DNA of 64,000 nucleotides from Streptomyces sp. CNQ-509 (GTDB lineage Bacteria > Actinomycetota > Actinomycetes > Streptomycetales > Streptomycetaceae). The notes below the pieces were generated by a model. It worked only from the letters and a program-made list of their open reading frames with translations, ran no database searches and was not told the DNA's origin. The position numbers and the translations under genes are program-made. Of this stretch, positions 8,761 to 17,953 are shown one piece after another (positions within the stretch are counted from its first letter, which is position 1; the number at the start of each line of letters is the position of its first letter). The stretch spans positions 5,067,001 through 5,131,000 of the forward strand of contig NZ_CP011492.1 in assembly GCF_001011035.1 (NCBI RefSeq), in the 5' to 3' direction.

Positions 8761-8816
8761 TGAAATTTTGTTGATCCCTTCCCGGTGGCCCCGGTGATCC
8801 CCGTACCCTGCAGAGT

Positions 8817-10064
8817 GTGAACCGACTGATGTCCCGTGACGCAGAGCCCGAGTCCGGTCCCGACGCGCTGCTGCCCGGGGTGCTCCCGGCGGCGCTGAAC
8901 GCCGAACTCATCGCGTTCCGGCGGGACTTGCACATGCACCCGGAGCTGGGCAACCAGGAGTTCCGTACCACCGCCGCGATCAAGGAGCGGCTGGAGGCGG
9001 AGGGCCTCGCCCCGCGCGTACTCCCCGCGGGGACCGGGCTGATCTGCGACATCGGCGTCGAGGAGAGCGGGACGCCGCCCGGCCCGATGCTGGCGCTGCG
9101 CGCGGACATCGACGCGCTGCCGATCCCGGACACCAAGACGGTCCCGTACCGCTCGGCAGTGCCGGACCGCGCCCACGCCTGCGGCCACGACGTGCACACG
9201 GTGATCGTCCTCGGCGCGGGCATCGTCCTCGCCGCGCTGGCCCGCGAGGGCATGCTGCCTCATCCCGTACGGCTGATCTTCCAGCCGGCGGAGGAAGTGC
9301 TGCCCGGCGGCGCGACGGACGCGATCGAGGCCGGGGTGCTCGACGGGGTGGGCCGGATCATCGGGGTGCACTGCGACCCGCGGGTGGACGTGGGCAGGAT
9401 CGGCCTGCGCCAGGGGGCCATCACGTCCGCGTGCGACCGCCTGGAGATCTCGCTCGACGGCCCCGGCGGCCACACCGCGCGCCCGCACCTGACCACCGAC
9501 CTGGTCACGGCGGCCGCCAGGGTCGCCACCGACGTCCCGGCCCTGCTCGGCCGCCGGGTGGACGCGCGCGCGGGCCTGGCGGTCACGTTCGGCCGCCTCC
9601 ACGTGGGCCACGCCTGCAACGTGGTGCCGCAGCACGCGGAGCTGTCGGGCACGGTGCGGTGCCTGGACCTGGACACGTGGCGCCGCGCGCCGGACCTGGT
9701 GCACGCGGCGGTCGACGAGGTCGCGTCGATGCACCGGGCGAAGTCGGCGATCACGTACGTCCGCGGGGTCCCGCCGGTGGTCAACGAACCGGCGACGACG
9801 GCGTTGCTGGCCGACGCGATGACGTCGCGCCGGGGAGCGGAGTCGGTGGAGACGACGGAACAGAGCCTGGGCGGGGAGGACTTCTCCTGGTACCTGGAGC
9901 ACGTCCCGGGCGCGCTGGCGCGGCTGGGCGTGCGGTCGGTGGGGGAGACGGGGCTGCCGCGGGATCTGCACCAGGGGGACTTCGACGTGGACGAGGGGGC
10001 GATCCGGGTGGGAGTGGAACTCTTCACGGCGGCGGCCCTGCTGGGCGCGGGGGCGACGGACTAG
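8817..10064 (+). CDS. M20 family amidohydrolase (metal-dependent amide/peptide hydrolase)
   Basis: 415 aa. It is an M20D-type enzyme related to hippurate, IAA-amino-acid and N-acyl-amino-acid hydrolases. The metal-binding set is visible: HACGHDVHT (about residues 118-126), AEEVLPGG (about 159-166), GVHCDP (about 182) and GGEDFSW near the C-terminus. It should be a cytosolic dizinc or dimanganese enzyme removing an acyl group from an amino acid. GTG 8817 lies 7 nt after the -10-like TACCCT (8804-8809), which supports a leaderless start; ATG 8829 is the alternative. It is monocistronic and its substrate cannot be told from sequence. Confidence 0.85.
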   Translation: MNRLMSRDAEPESGPDALLPGVLPAALNAELIAFRRDLHMHPELGNQEFRTTAAIKERLEAEGLAPRVLPAGTGLICDIGVEESGTPPGPMLALRADIDALPIPDTKTVPYRSAVPDRAHACGHDVHTVIVLGAGIVLAALAREGMLPHPVRLIFQPAEEVLPGGATDAIEAGVLDGVGRIIGVHCDPRVDVGRIGLRQGAITSACDRLEISLDGPGGHTARPHLTTDLVTAAARVATDVPALLGRRVDARAGLAVTFGRLHVGHACNVVPQHAELSGTVRCLDLDTWRRAPDLVHAAVDEVASMHRAKSAITYVRGVPPVVNEPATTALLADAMTSRRGAESVETTEQSLGGEDFSWYLEHVPGALARLGVRSVGETGLPRDLHQGDFDVDEGAIRVGVELFTAAALLGAGATD

Positions 10065-10309
10065 CGTCACCCTCTTCACGCCGGTGATCAGTTGGATACC
10101 TGCACCGGAAGTGCCGGAGTGATGGGCTACGCCGCGCTGAGCGGCGGAGCGGGCCACCCACGCACCCGCACCCCCGCGCTCACGCACGCGCCCTCATCCG
10201 CGGACCGACACTGACGCACCCGCGGACCCGCACCCGCGGCGGGAACCCGGGCCCGCGACGCCCCGGGCTGCTCCCCCCGCCGCAGGGCGGGTATCCCGCT
10301 ATCCGCGGA

Positions 10310-10987
10310 TCAGTCCTCGCCCGGCACGCACTCGCGCCAGGCGACGTGGTACGTGGTCTCGATCTCTCCGTCCGTCGAGTCCATGGCCAGCAAGCTGGTG
10401 GTCGTCGCGGGGTCCGACGTGCCGGCGTTGACGCGCAGCTCCGTGTTGATGTTGAAGTTGCGGATCTCCCCGCACGGCGCCCAGACGAGCGACTCCAGGT
10501 CGGTCTCGTCCGTCGTCGTCCAGTTGTCGTCCATCGGCCCGGTGAAGTTGTGCGTGAAGGTGTCCGTCTCGGGCGAGCCCTGGAAGTAGTACGACGCCTT
10601 CTCCATGCCGGTCGCGCCGTCCTCCAGGTAGCCGTACCCCCGGTAGTCGACGCTGGCGATGGCGTAGGTGAATCCCCCCGGCACCTTGACCGCCAGGTTG
10701 AGCTGGCAGTTCTTGCGGAAGTCCGTCGGCGTGGCACCGACCCCGACCAGGGCCGCGTAGTTGCTGTAGGTCACGGTGAAGGCCTGGTTGTCCGCGGAGA
10801 CCGCGATGGCGGCGCTGCCCGGCTCACAACCGGTGCCGTTGACGGTGAGCACCTGGATCGCCATCTGGTCGGGCGGTACGTCTTCGAAGTACGGAGGGGT
10901 CGCGATATCGTTGGACGGCGACGCGATGGGGCTGCTGACGGTCGCGGCCAGTAGTGCTGCCAGGACACTGCCTGCGACAAGAGTCAT
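10310..10987 (-). CDS. Secreted DUF4360 protein, copy 2
   Basis: 225 aa. A Sec signal peptide (residues 1 to about 25, LVAGSVLAALLAATVSSPIA) precedes a DUF4360 domain with the family features GTGCEPGS, NQAFTVTYSNY, DFRKNCQLNL and a closing TTYHVAWREC. Conserved cysteines suggest disulfides outside the cell. The function of DUF4360 is not established to my knowledge. It is a close tandem paralogue of the gene at 11208 and may be cotranscribed with it across a 220-bp gap. ATG 10987 is chosen because TTGGAGAACC stands just upstream and the signal peptide begins there. Confidence 0.75.
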   Translation of the reverse strand: MTLVAGSVLAALLAATVSSPIASPSNDIATPPYFEDVPPDQMAIQVLTVNGTGCEPGSAAIAVSADNQAFTVTYSNYAALVGVGATPTDFRKNCQLNLAVKVPGGFTYAIASVDYRGYGYLEDGATGMEKASYYFQGSPETDTFTHNFTGPMDDNWTTTDETDLESLVWAPCGEIRNFNINTELRVNAGTSDPATTTSLLAMDSTDGEIETTYHVAWRECVPGED

Positions 10988-11207
10988 GGTTCTCCAATCG
11001 GTCGGATGGACCGTTTCCCGGGCACGGCAATGCCCAAGAGCGGGCCATGCAGCGGAATCTGGCGAGCGGGCGGCAAACGGGTCCGCTGGCCGGATTCCGT
11101 CAAGAGACACGCCGGCGGCCTACCGGCGCGAAATGCGGGACGGACAGGAATTTCACAGCCTTCTCGGAAGGCGTACCGCGGGTATGGTGCTTACCCTTCG
11201 CGGTAGT

Positions 11208-11855
11208 TCAGCACTCCTTCCACGCCAAGTGGTATTTCGTGCTCACCGCGCTGTCGGTGGAGTCCATCGTCATCAGGCTCGTCGCCTGCTGGTCGGAGGA
11301 GCCGCGGTACACCCGGAGTTCGGTGTTGACGTTGAAGTTCCGCTTCTCGCCGCAGGGCGCCCATACCAACTCGGCCCACTCCTTGGAGTCGGTCACCTGC
11401 CAGTTGTCGTCGTACGGGCCGTCGAAGGTCTGGCTGCTCGTGGTCGTCTCCGGCGAACCCATGTGGTAGTACGACGCCTGTTCCATGCCGGACGCGCCGT
11501 CCGCCAGGTACGCGTAGCCGCGGTAGTCCACGCTCTGGATCGCGTACGTGAACCCGGCGGGGACGTCCAGGACCAGGCTGAGCTGGCAGTTCTTACGGAA
11601 GTCGATCGGGTTGGCGCCGGCCCCCGCCGCCGCCAGGTAGTCGCTGTAGGTCACGGTGAACGCCGTGTTGTCGGCGTTGGCCGCGACCGCCGCCGTGCCG
11701 GCGGAGCACCCTGAGCCGTTGATGGTCTGGATCCCGACCTTGATCTGCTCGGCGGGTCCGTCGGCCGGCTCCTCGCCCGCCGCCGCCGTCTGGGCGGCGA
11801 GGGTGGTGGCGACCAATGCCGCCAGGGCGCCACCAGCAATCAACTTACCGGACAT
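11208..11855 (-). CDS. Secreted DUF4360 protein, copy 1
   Basis: 215 aa. A signal peptide (residues 1 to about 28, ending TLAAQTAAAG) leads a DUF4360 domain: NGSGCSAGTAAV, NTAFTVTYSDY, DFRKNCQLSLVL, DYRGYAYL, LVWAPCGEKRNFNVNTELRV and a C-terminal KYHLAWKEC. Pairs of Cys are conserved with the paralogue at 10310. The ATG follows AGGAGAAAC, a strong ribosome-binding site. Upstream lies a candidate promoter whose start region is covered by a CebR-like palindrome (12155-12168), hinting that this exported protein is induced on cellulose-derived sugars. The molecular role is unknown. Confidence 0.78.
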   Translation of the reverse strand: MSGKLIAGGALAALVATTLAAQTAAAGEEPADGPAEQIKVGIQTINGSGCSAGTAAVAANADNTAFTVTYSDYLAAAGAGANPIDFRKNCQLSLVLDVPAGFTYAIQSVDYRGYAYLADGASGMEQASYYHMGSPETTTSSQTFDGPYDDNWQVTDSKEWAELVWAPCGEKRNFNVNTELRVYRGSSDQQATSLMTMDSTDSAVSTKYHLAWKEC

Positions 11856-12154
11856 GTTTCTCCTATCCTTTGTCTTCGGGCTGGGCCGGGGCGAAACCGG
11901 CGCCGGCCGTGCTGAATCGGGGCAGGGGAGAGCCGGGTTGCGGCTCGTGAAAGCACCTGCGTCGCAGGCGGGCCCAGATGATTCGGGGCGCTCCTGAGGG
12001 TCGCGCAGGGGATGGCGAAAGAACTCCCGGACGCCCGAGTGGGCGCGAGGGCGATGAAGCGGGGAGAACGGCTTCGGGGACTGGGAAGCATTCGTGCGGA
12101 ACACTGTGGGTGGGGGTGCCGTGCGAATGCGCCCCGACCTCAGTGGAGCGTTCG
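11856..12154 (-). other. Long 5' leader of the DUF4360 gene, no gene seen
   Basis: If the promoter at 12168-12196 is used, this stretch of about 300 nt is an untranslated leader. In-frame codons extend upstream to 12104, but the composition is not gene-like and the ribosome-binding site sits at 11855. I see no convincing riboswitch fold by eye. Confidence 0.35.
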
Positions 12155-12168
12155 TGGGAGCGTTCCCA
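12155..12168. promoter_or_regulatory. CebR-like operator (LacI family)
   Basis: TGGGAGCGTTCCCA differs at one base from the 14-bp CebR box TGGGAGCGCTCCCA known from Streptomyces cello-oligosaccharide control. It overlaps the last base of the -10 hexamer and the predicted transcription start of the DUF4360 gene, a good place for a repressor. Confidence 0.6.
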
Positions 12169-12196
12169 TGCTAGGGCTGTGTAAAGCCTGTGTGAA
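12168..12196 (-). promoter_or_regulatory. Promoter for the DUF4360 pair
   Basis: On the minus strand TTCACA (12191-12196) and TAGCAT (12168-12173) are separated by exactly 17 bp. This is a good vegetative-type promoter, about 305 nt upstream of the ATG at 11855. Confidence 0.5.
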
Positions 12197-12623
12197 GAGG
12201 GACTTCACGAAGACAAACAAGGAGTCCGAAAACGAGTTCTCGCCGGAGTTGGCATCTGGTCGCCGATTGTCAAGTCTACGCGGGTGGACGCTCGGAATAC
12301 GCGACGGTAAGGGAACTACCTCTTCGGGCACCCGGTGAGGGCTGCCGGAGTCCGGCCAGAATCACGCGCATGCGGTGCGGGAGTTGCCGTCGGAAATTCC
12401 GTTCGGCCCACCCGCCGCTTGATCGGGCCCGTCGGCGGGGACGACTACGGCGCGAAATCCTCGCGCACTCCCTCGTCCGGCCCGGACAGCCCTCGCCTGC
12501 CCGGCCCGCCCCGGTACATCGCCGCCGCGCCCGCCGGGCCCTGGCTCATCCAGTCCCCCCGTCCGCCGGTCAACGGAGCCTCCGGACTCAGCCTCCACCG
12601 CCGGCCGGTCGAGAGACCCCGCG
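12197..12623. other. Gene-free stretch between DUF4360 and MarR genes
   Basis: The first 100 bp are comparatively AT-rich, which fits promoter DNA. The remainder is GC-rich without a coding pattern that I can support on either strand. Confidence 0.35.
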
Positions 12624-12633
12624 AAATAATAGC

Positions 12634-12652
12634 CATGGACATAATCGCCATG
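12634..12652. promoter_or_regulatory. Candidate MarR operator
   Basis: CATGG-N9-CCATG forms an inverted repeat inside an AT-rich island (12624-12660) just before the marR-type start at 12666. Autoregulation through such a site is common for MarR proteins. The match is short. Confidence 0.35.
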
Positions 12653-12665
12653 TACTCTAACTACC

Positions 12666-13160
12666 ATGAGCGAAGATCCACCCGGTCCCACGCCCGGCTT
12701 CCTGGTGTGGCGGCTCGCCAACAAGTGGCGCGTCGCCGTCGACCGTGCGCTGGCTCCGCTGGACCTCACCCACGCGAAGTACGCGCTCGTCGGCTCGCTG
12801 TACGGCTTGCAGCACGCCGGTGAGCGGCCCAGTCAGCGGCAACTCGCCGACCACACCGGCATGGAGGCGCTGTACGTCTCCAAGCTGGCCCGCGCCCTCG
12901 AAGCCGACGGGGTGATCGAGCGCACCCGTGATCCCCGCGATCCCCGTGCCATGCGGCTCGCCCTCACCGAGTCCGGTCTCGCCGTGACGCGGGAGGCCGT
13001 CCTGGTGGTCCGGGAGCTGGTCCATCGGTTGCTGGAGCCGCTGGGTGGCCTCGACGCCTCACGGACCCGCGCGTTCACCGACGAGCTGCTGACCCTCCTC
13101 GACGTACCTCTCGCCCCGCTCCTGCCGAACGACCCGACGACCCAGGGGACATCACCATGA
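12666..13160 (+). CDS. MarR family transcriptional regulator
   Basis: 164 aa. It has the MarR architecture: an N-terminal helix, then the winged helix (about residues 55-105) with SQRQLADHTGMEALYVSKLARALEADGVIERTRDPRDPRAMRLALTESG, including the D-R wing motif. It should be a dimeric cytosolic repressor. The stop overlaps the start of the next gene (ATGA), so both proteins are made together. An inverted repeat lies just upstream. Ligand and targets are unknown. Confidence 0.85.
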   Translation: MSEDPPGPTPGFLVWRLANKWRVAVDRALAPLDLTHAKYALVGSLYGLQHAGERPSQRQLADHTGMEALYVSKLARALEADGVIERTRDPRDPRAMRLALTESGLAVTREAVLVVRELVHRLLEPLGGLDASRTRAFTDELLTLLDVPLAPLLPNDPTTQGTSP

Positions 13161-13609
13161 CCACCACCGCACCCGCCGCCAACGCCCGCTCCCTCGCCCT
13201 GGCCCACTACGCCGCCCGCGGGGTCCTGGAGCACGTCCTCGCCCGCCACGGCGTCACCTTCCAGCAGCAGATCGCGCTGCGCGCCGCCGTCACCGCCGAC
13301 GCCCCGCAGACCGCGGACGACCTCGTCGCCCAGGTCCGGGGCTCCCTCAAGGCCGACCCTGCCGACATCCGCGCCACGCTCGACGAGCTGCTGGCCAGGG
13401 AACTGCTCGTCGCCGATGCCGCACACCTCCGTCCCACCGACGCCGGGCGCGAGTTGCTCGCCGCCGTGGGTGCGGAGACCGCCCCCTTCTCCGCGCGCAT
13501 CTGGGGCGGGATCGCCGCCGAGGACCTCGCCGCCGCCGGCCGGGTCCTCGCCCTCGTCAACGAGCGCGCCAACGCCGAGCTTGCGGCCCTCACCGACGCG
13601 CCCCGCTGA
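13157..13609 (+). CDS. Small winged-helix protein coupled to MarR
   Basis: 150 aa. I do not recognise a named family. The middle (TADDLVAQVRGSLKADPADIRATLDELLARELLVAD) reads as a winged helix with a wing ending at HLRPTDAGREL, like a shortened MarR or PadR relative. It is translationally coupled to the MarR gene. It could be a co-regulator or an anti-repressor binding the MarR ligand. Homologues are commonly found downstream of MarR genes in Streptomyces. Confidence 0.6.
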   Translation: MTTTAPAANARSLALAHYAARGVLEHVLARHGVTFQQQIALRAAVTADAPQTADDLVAQVRGSLKADPADIRATLDELLARELLVADAAHLRPTDAGRELLAAVGAETAPFSARIWGGIAAEDLAAAGRVLALVNERANAELAALTDAPR

Positions 13610-13637
13610 ACGCCGGCCCTGTCCCCCCGTCCGCCCC

Positions 13638-15218
<1,581 letters not shown>

Positions 15219-15313
15219 GTGATCCCAGCCTTTCCCAGCCTTCCCTGCCCTGCACGGACCGTAGTCATGAGCGTACGCTCCGCCGGTGACAACGGGCCGG
15301 GACCTCGCGCCGC

Positions 15314-15580
15314 CTACCCGGCGCGCCGGTACCCCCACAGCTCCGCCAGCTCCGCGAGCCGCCCGCTGAGGAGTACGCGCAGCAGGGTGGAGCCGGAGCG
15401 TACGGACGACAGGACGAAGACCGGGGACCCGACGAGACGCGGGGCGCGCGGGGCCGAGTACCCCGGCGGGGCGGCGGTGCGCGCGGGTGTGTGGGTGGAC
15501 CGGGGGGCGCGCCGGGGTGGGCCGAGCGCCTGTGCCATCAGCCTGCCGCGCCGCTTGAGCCCCTTGCCGACGGCGTTCAT
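15314..15580 (-). pseudogene. Sulfotransferase remnant with internal deletion
   Basis: 88 codons from ATG 15580, with AAGGAGGG about 12 nt upstream. After a basic N-terminus comes PVFVLSSVRSGSTLLRVLL, the 5'-phosphosulfate-binding loop of PAPS-dependent sulfotransferases. It should be followed by about 200 more residues. Instead the frame jumps to LAELAELWGYRRAG, which looks like the C-terminal end of such enzymes. The most economical reading is an in-frame internal deletion that removed the catalytic core, leaving start signals and both ends. Confidence 0.6.
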
Positions 15581-15765
15581 GCGCACACCCAACCCTCCTT
15601 GCGGCCATCACGGCGGTCCGGAGGCGCACGCCGGGCCGACGGGCCATTCCAGGGGATCGTGGCAAACGCGAGGTGTCCGGCAGGCAACGGCGCGCTACGG
15701 GGTTCCGGACCGGCCGTGGCGGGGGAGAGAATTGTTCGACGTCTTGCAGGAGGGAACCGGGGGGG

Positions 15766-16701
15766 GTGGGCGAATTGCGTCCAGCACGTGTGAGCGTTGA
15801 CAGGAAATTCCGTTCGATCCGCGTGGCCGTCGCGCTCGCGGCCGCAGGTGCGGCGCTCGCGGCGGGGTGTTCCGCCTCGGCGGACGCGGCCGGTGGCGGG
15901 GGCCGTTCCGCGTCGCCGCCGACGTCGAGCGCCGCGCCCACGCCGTCCGAGAAGCCCGCGGAGCCCTCGGTCACGCCGTCCGGGAAGAAGCCGGCGAAGC
16001 CGCCCGAGGAGCCCGAGGCACAGGCGTCCGCGACCAGGACGCCCACCGCCGAGCCGACGCCCGAGGGCCCCGAGGTGCTGATGACAGTGGGCGACGAGAC
16101 CGAGCAAGTACGCGAGCTGCAGGCGCGGCTGCGCGCGGAGGGCGTCTTCGACCGGAGCCCCACCGCGTACTACGGGCCGGTCACCGCCGACGCCGTCTCG
16201 GCGTTCCAGGAGGACCGCGGCCTGCCGCGCACCGGCGAGACCGACGTCGTCACCTGGGAGCGGCTGCTGGCCCGTACGGACGAGCCCACGCGCGACGAGC
16301 TCTATCCGCCGACCTCGCAGGCCATGGAGAAGCCCGACCCCCGCTGCAACGAGGGGCGGGTGCTGTGCGTGAGCAAGCGCAGCGACACCCTGAGGTGGAT
16401 GAAGGACGGCGAGGTGCTGGCGGCGATGGACGTGCGCTTCGGGTCGCAGTACACGCCGACCCGCGAGGGCGTGTTCGAGGTCTTTCTCAAGAGCCGGCAC
16501 CACGTCTCGACGCTCTACGACACCCCCATGCCGTACGCGATGTTCTTCAGCGGCGGCCAGGCCGTCCACTACTCCGCGGACTTCGCCGCCAACGGCTACG
16601 CCGGCGCCTCGCACGGCTGTGTGAACGTGCGCGACGAGGCGAAGATCGCGAAGCTCTTCGGGGACGTCCGGGTCGGCGACAAGGTGGTCGTCTACAGCTG
16701 A
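15766..16701 (+). CDS. L,D-transpeptidase lipoprotein with peptidoglycan-binding domain
   Basis: 311 aa from GTG 15766, which has AGGAGGGA 10-11 nt upstream; GTG 15790 is an alternative. The signal peptide ends in the lipobox LAAGC (about residues 33-37), then a Pro/Ser/Thr/Lys-rich spacer of about 70 residues spans the wall. A PG_binding_1 domain (about 112-168, QVRELQARLRAEGVF) precedes the YkuD catalytic domain with HYSADFAANGYAGASHGCVNVR (about residues 273-294) holding catalytic His, His and Cys. It should make 3-3 crosslinks in peptidoglycan or attach proteins, outside the membrane. It is monocistronic. Confidence 0.88.
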   Translation: MGELRPARVSVDRKFRSIRVAVALAAAGAALAAGCSASADAAGGGGRSASPPTSSAAPTPSEKPAEPSVTPSGKKPAKPPEEPEAQASATRTPTAEPTPEGPEVLMTVGDETEQVRELQARLRAEGVFDRSPTAYYGPVTADAVSAFQEDRGLPRTGETDVVTWERLLARTDEPTRDELYPPTSQAMEKPDPRCNEGRVLCVSKRSDTLRWMKDGEVLAAMDVRFGSQYTPTREGVFEVFLKSRHHVSTLYDTPMPYAMFFSGGQAVHYSADFAANGYAGASHGCVNVRDEAKIAKLFGDVRVGDKVVVYS

Positions 16702-16763
16702 GCGCGCGCGGCGGCACGGCACCCGCGGTGCCGTACGCGCCGTACGCGGGGGCTGAGCTGTGG

Positions 16764-16796
16764 CTGTGACACTTTCTCAGCAGACGACGCTGTAAG
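16764..16796 (+). promoter_or_regulatory. ECF-type promoter-like motif A
   Basis: CTGTGACA (16764-16771), 17 bp, then GCTGTAAG (16789-16796). The same two boxes with the same spacing occur at 20070 and 20208. No plus-strand protein gene follows before the hairpin at 16866. Confidence 0.5.
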
Positions 16797-16799
16797 TGA

Positions 16800-16910
16800 T
16801 GTGCCGACTGGTCATCGGCCCAGCGCTCGGCCGGGGTTCCCCCCGTACCTGCGGCTCAGCGCATATGGCGCGGGCGGGTTGCGTTCCCCCAGCACCGCCC
16901 GCGCCACTCC
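16800..16910 (+). ncRNA. Candidate small RNA between promoter motif A and a strong hairpin
   Basis: About 110 nt run from the predicted start after motif A to the end of a 12-bp perfect stem (16866-16877 with 16895-16906). There is no protein gene inside. The RNA would be convergent with, and end before, the ECF sigma gene finishing at 16978. This is an inference from promoter and terminator positions only. Confidence 0.35.
16866..16906. terminator. Strong hairpin downstream of the ECF sigma gene
   Basis: TGGCGCGGGCGG (16866-16877) pairs perfectly with CCGCCCGCGCCA (16895-16906) around a 17-nt loop. It may terminate the ECF gene on the minus strand, the candidate small RNA on the plus strand, or both. 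Confidence 0.6.
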
Positions 16911-16977
16911 CTCCTCCTGACGCCGCCTACGGATTCCGTACGCCGGAACGCGTACGGCAGCGGGCGTACGCCGCCTC

Positions 16978-17685
16978 TCAGGCGCCCAGGCCCAGCTTCA
17001 ACTGCTCTTCCGTGCCCTCTTCCCGCTCCGCCGCCGGCGGGCCGCTCTCGTCCGCCGCGAAGGCCGCGCGCTCCAGGCTCCGTTCGCGCCGGGCCGCGGG
17101 CGTCACCAGCTCGGCGAGCTGCCGCAGCCCGCGGTGGGCCGCGGTGCGCACCGCGCCCGGCCGCTTGCCCAGCACCTCACCGGCGTCGGTGGCGCGCATC
17201 CCCGCCACCGTGCGCAGCAGCACCGCCTCCGCCTGGTCGCGGGGGAGCGTGGAGATGAGCCTGAGGACCTGCCGGGTGCCCAGCGACTCCAGCGCGTGCT
17301 CCTCGGCCGCGCGCTCCGCGGGCAGGTCGTGGACGCCCTCGTCGAGCAGCACGCCCTGCGGGCGGCGGCGTTCGCGGCGCAGCAGGTCGAGCGCCCGGCG
17401 CCGGGCAACGGTGACCGTCCAGCCGCGGAACGACGGGCCGTCGCCGCGGAACTTGCCGAGGTCGCGCGCGATCACCAGCCAGGCGTCCGCGGCCACGTCC
17501 TCCGCGTCGTCGCCCACCACGCCGCGCAGATACGCGAGCAGCACCGGCTGGAGCCGCCGGTAGAGCGCGGTGAACGCCGTCTCGTCGCCGTTCTGCGCCC
17601 GGTGGACCAGTGGCTGGAGATCCTCGTCCGCACCCTTGTGTCCCGGCGCCGCCCGTGCGGCAGCCGGTCTGTCGTAATCCCCCAC
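16978..17685 (-). CDS. ECF-type RNA polymerase sigma factor
   Basis: 235 aa from GTG 17685; ATG 17724 would add 13 residues. Region 2 (about residues 28-95: GDETAFTALYRRLQPVLLAYLRGVVGDDAEDVAADAWLVIARDLGKF) and region 4 (about 140-200: TLPRDQAEAVLLRTVAGMRATDAGEVLGKRPGAVRTAAHRGLRQL) are clear and region 3 is missing, as in ECF factors. A GAGG box lies 8 nt before GTG 17685. It is 268 bp downstream of the anti-sigma-like gene and resembles the sigma factor at 19117, so the three genes probably form one signalling locus. Its promoter region holds a long-range inverted repeat. Confidence 0.88.
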   Translation of the reverse strand: MGDYDRPAAARAAPGHKGADEDLQPLVHRAQNGDETAFTALYRRLQPVLLAYLRGVVGDDAEDVAADAWLVIARDLGKFRGDGPSFRGWTVTVARRRALDLLRRERRRPQGVLLDEGVHDLPAERAAEEHALESLGTRQVLRLISTLPRDQAEAVLLRTVAGMRATDAGEVLGKRPGAVRTAAHRGLRQLAELVTPAARRERSLERAAFAADESGPPAAEREEGTEEQLKLGLGA

Positions 17686-17840
17686 CTTGTGAGCCTCGTG
17701 AGATCGGCCTGCGGCACTGTGCACCGTGCCCGCGCCCCCGCGCGCTCTCCGTCAGGCCGCTGCCCCAGCCACTCCCGGAATCGAACAGATCACTGCAACA
17801 ATGCCAGACATCATGGACGTTTGACGTGAGCACCCCCACA

Positions 17841-17906
17841 TTTATCCCGTACGGGCAGGTGACCGTCACCAATATTCTCGGCCTGCTCCGGATGAAACGG
17901 GATAAA
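17841..17906. repeat. Perfect 10-bp inverted repeat upstream of the ECF gene
   Basis: TTTATCCCGT (17841-17850) and ACGGGATAAA (17897-17906) are perfect inverted copies separated by 46 bp, in a gap whose base composition is more AT-rich than its surroundings. They could be paired operator half-sites or an alternative RNA stem. They lie 156-221 bp upstream of GTG 17685. Confidence 0.55.
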
Positions 17907-17953
17907 AGGGCGCCCCGGCGGGCGACTTGCCGCGGGGCGGGGGTGCCGCGGCG

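Noticed and set aside
16796..17563. Plus-strand open frame antisense to the ECF sigma gene, starting right after promoter motif A
   Set aside because: The translation is Ser/Arg-rich shadow sequence, and the strong hairpin at 16866 would end the transcript first.
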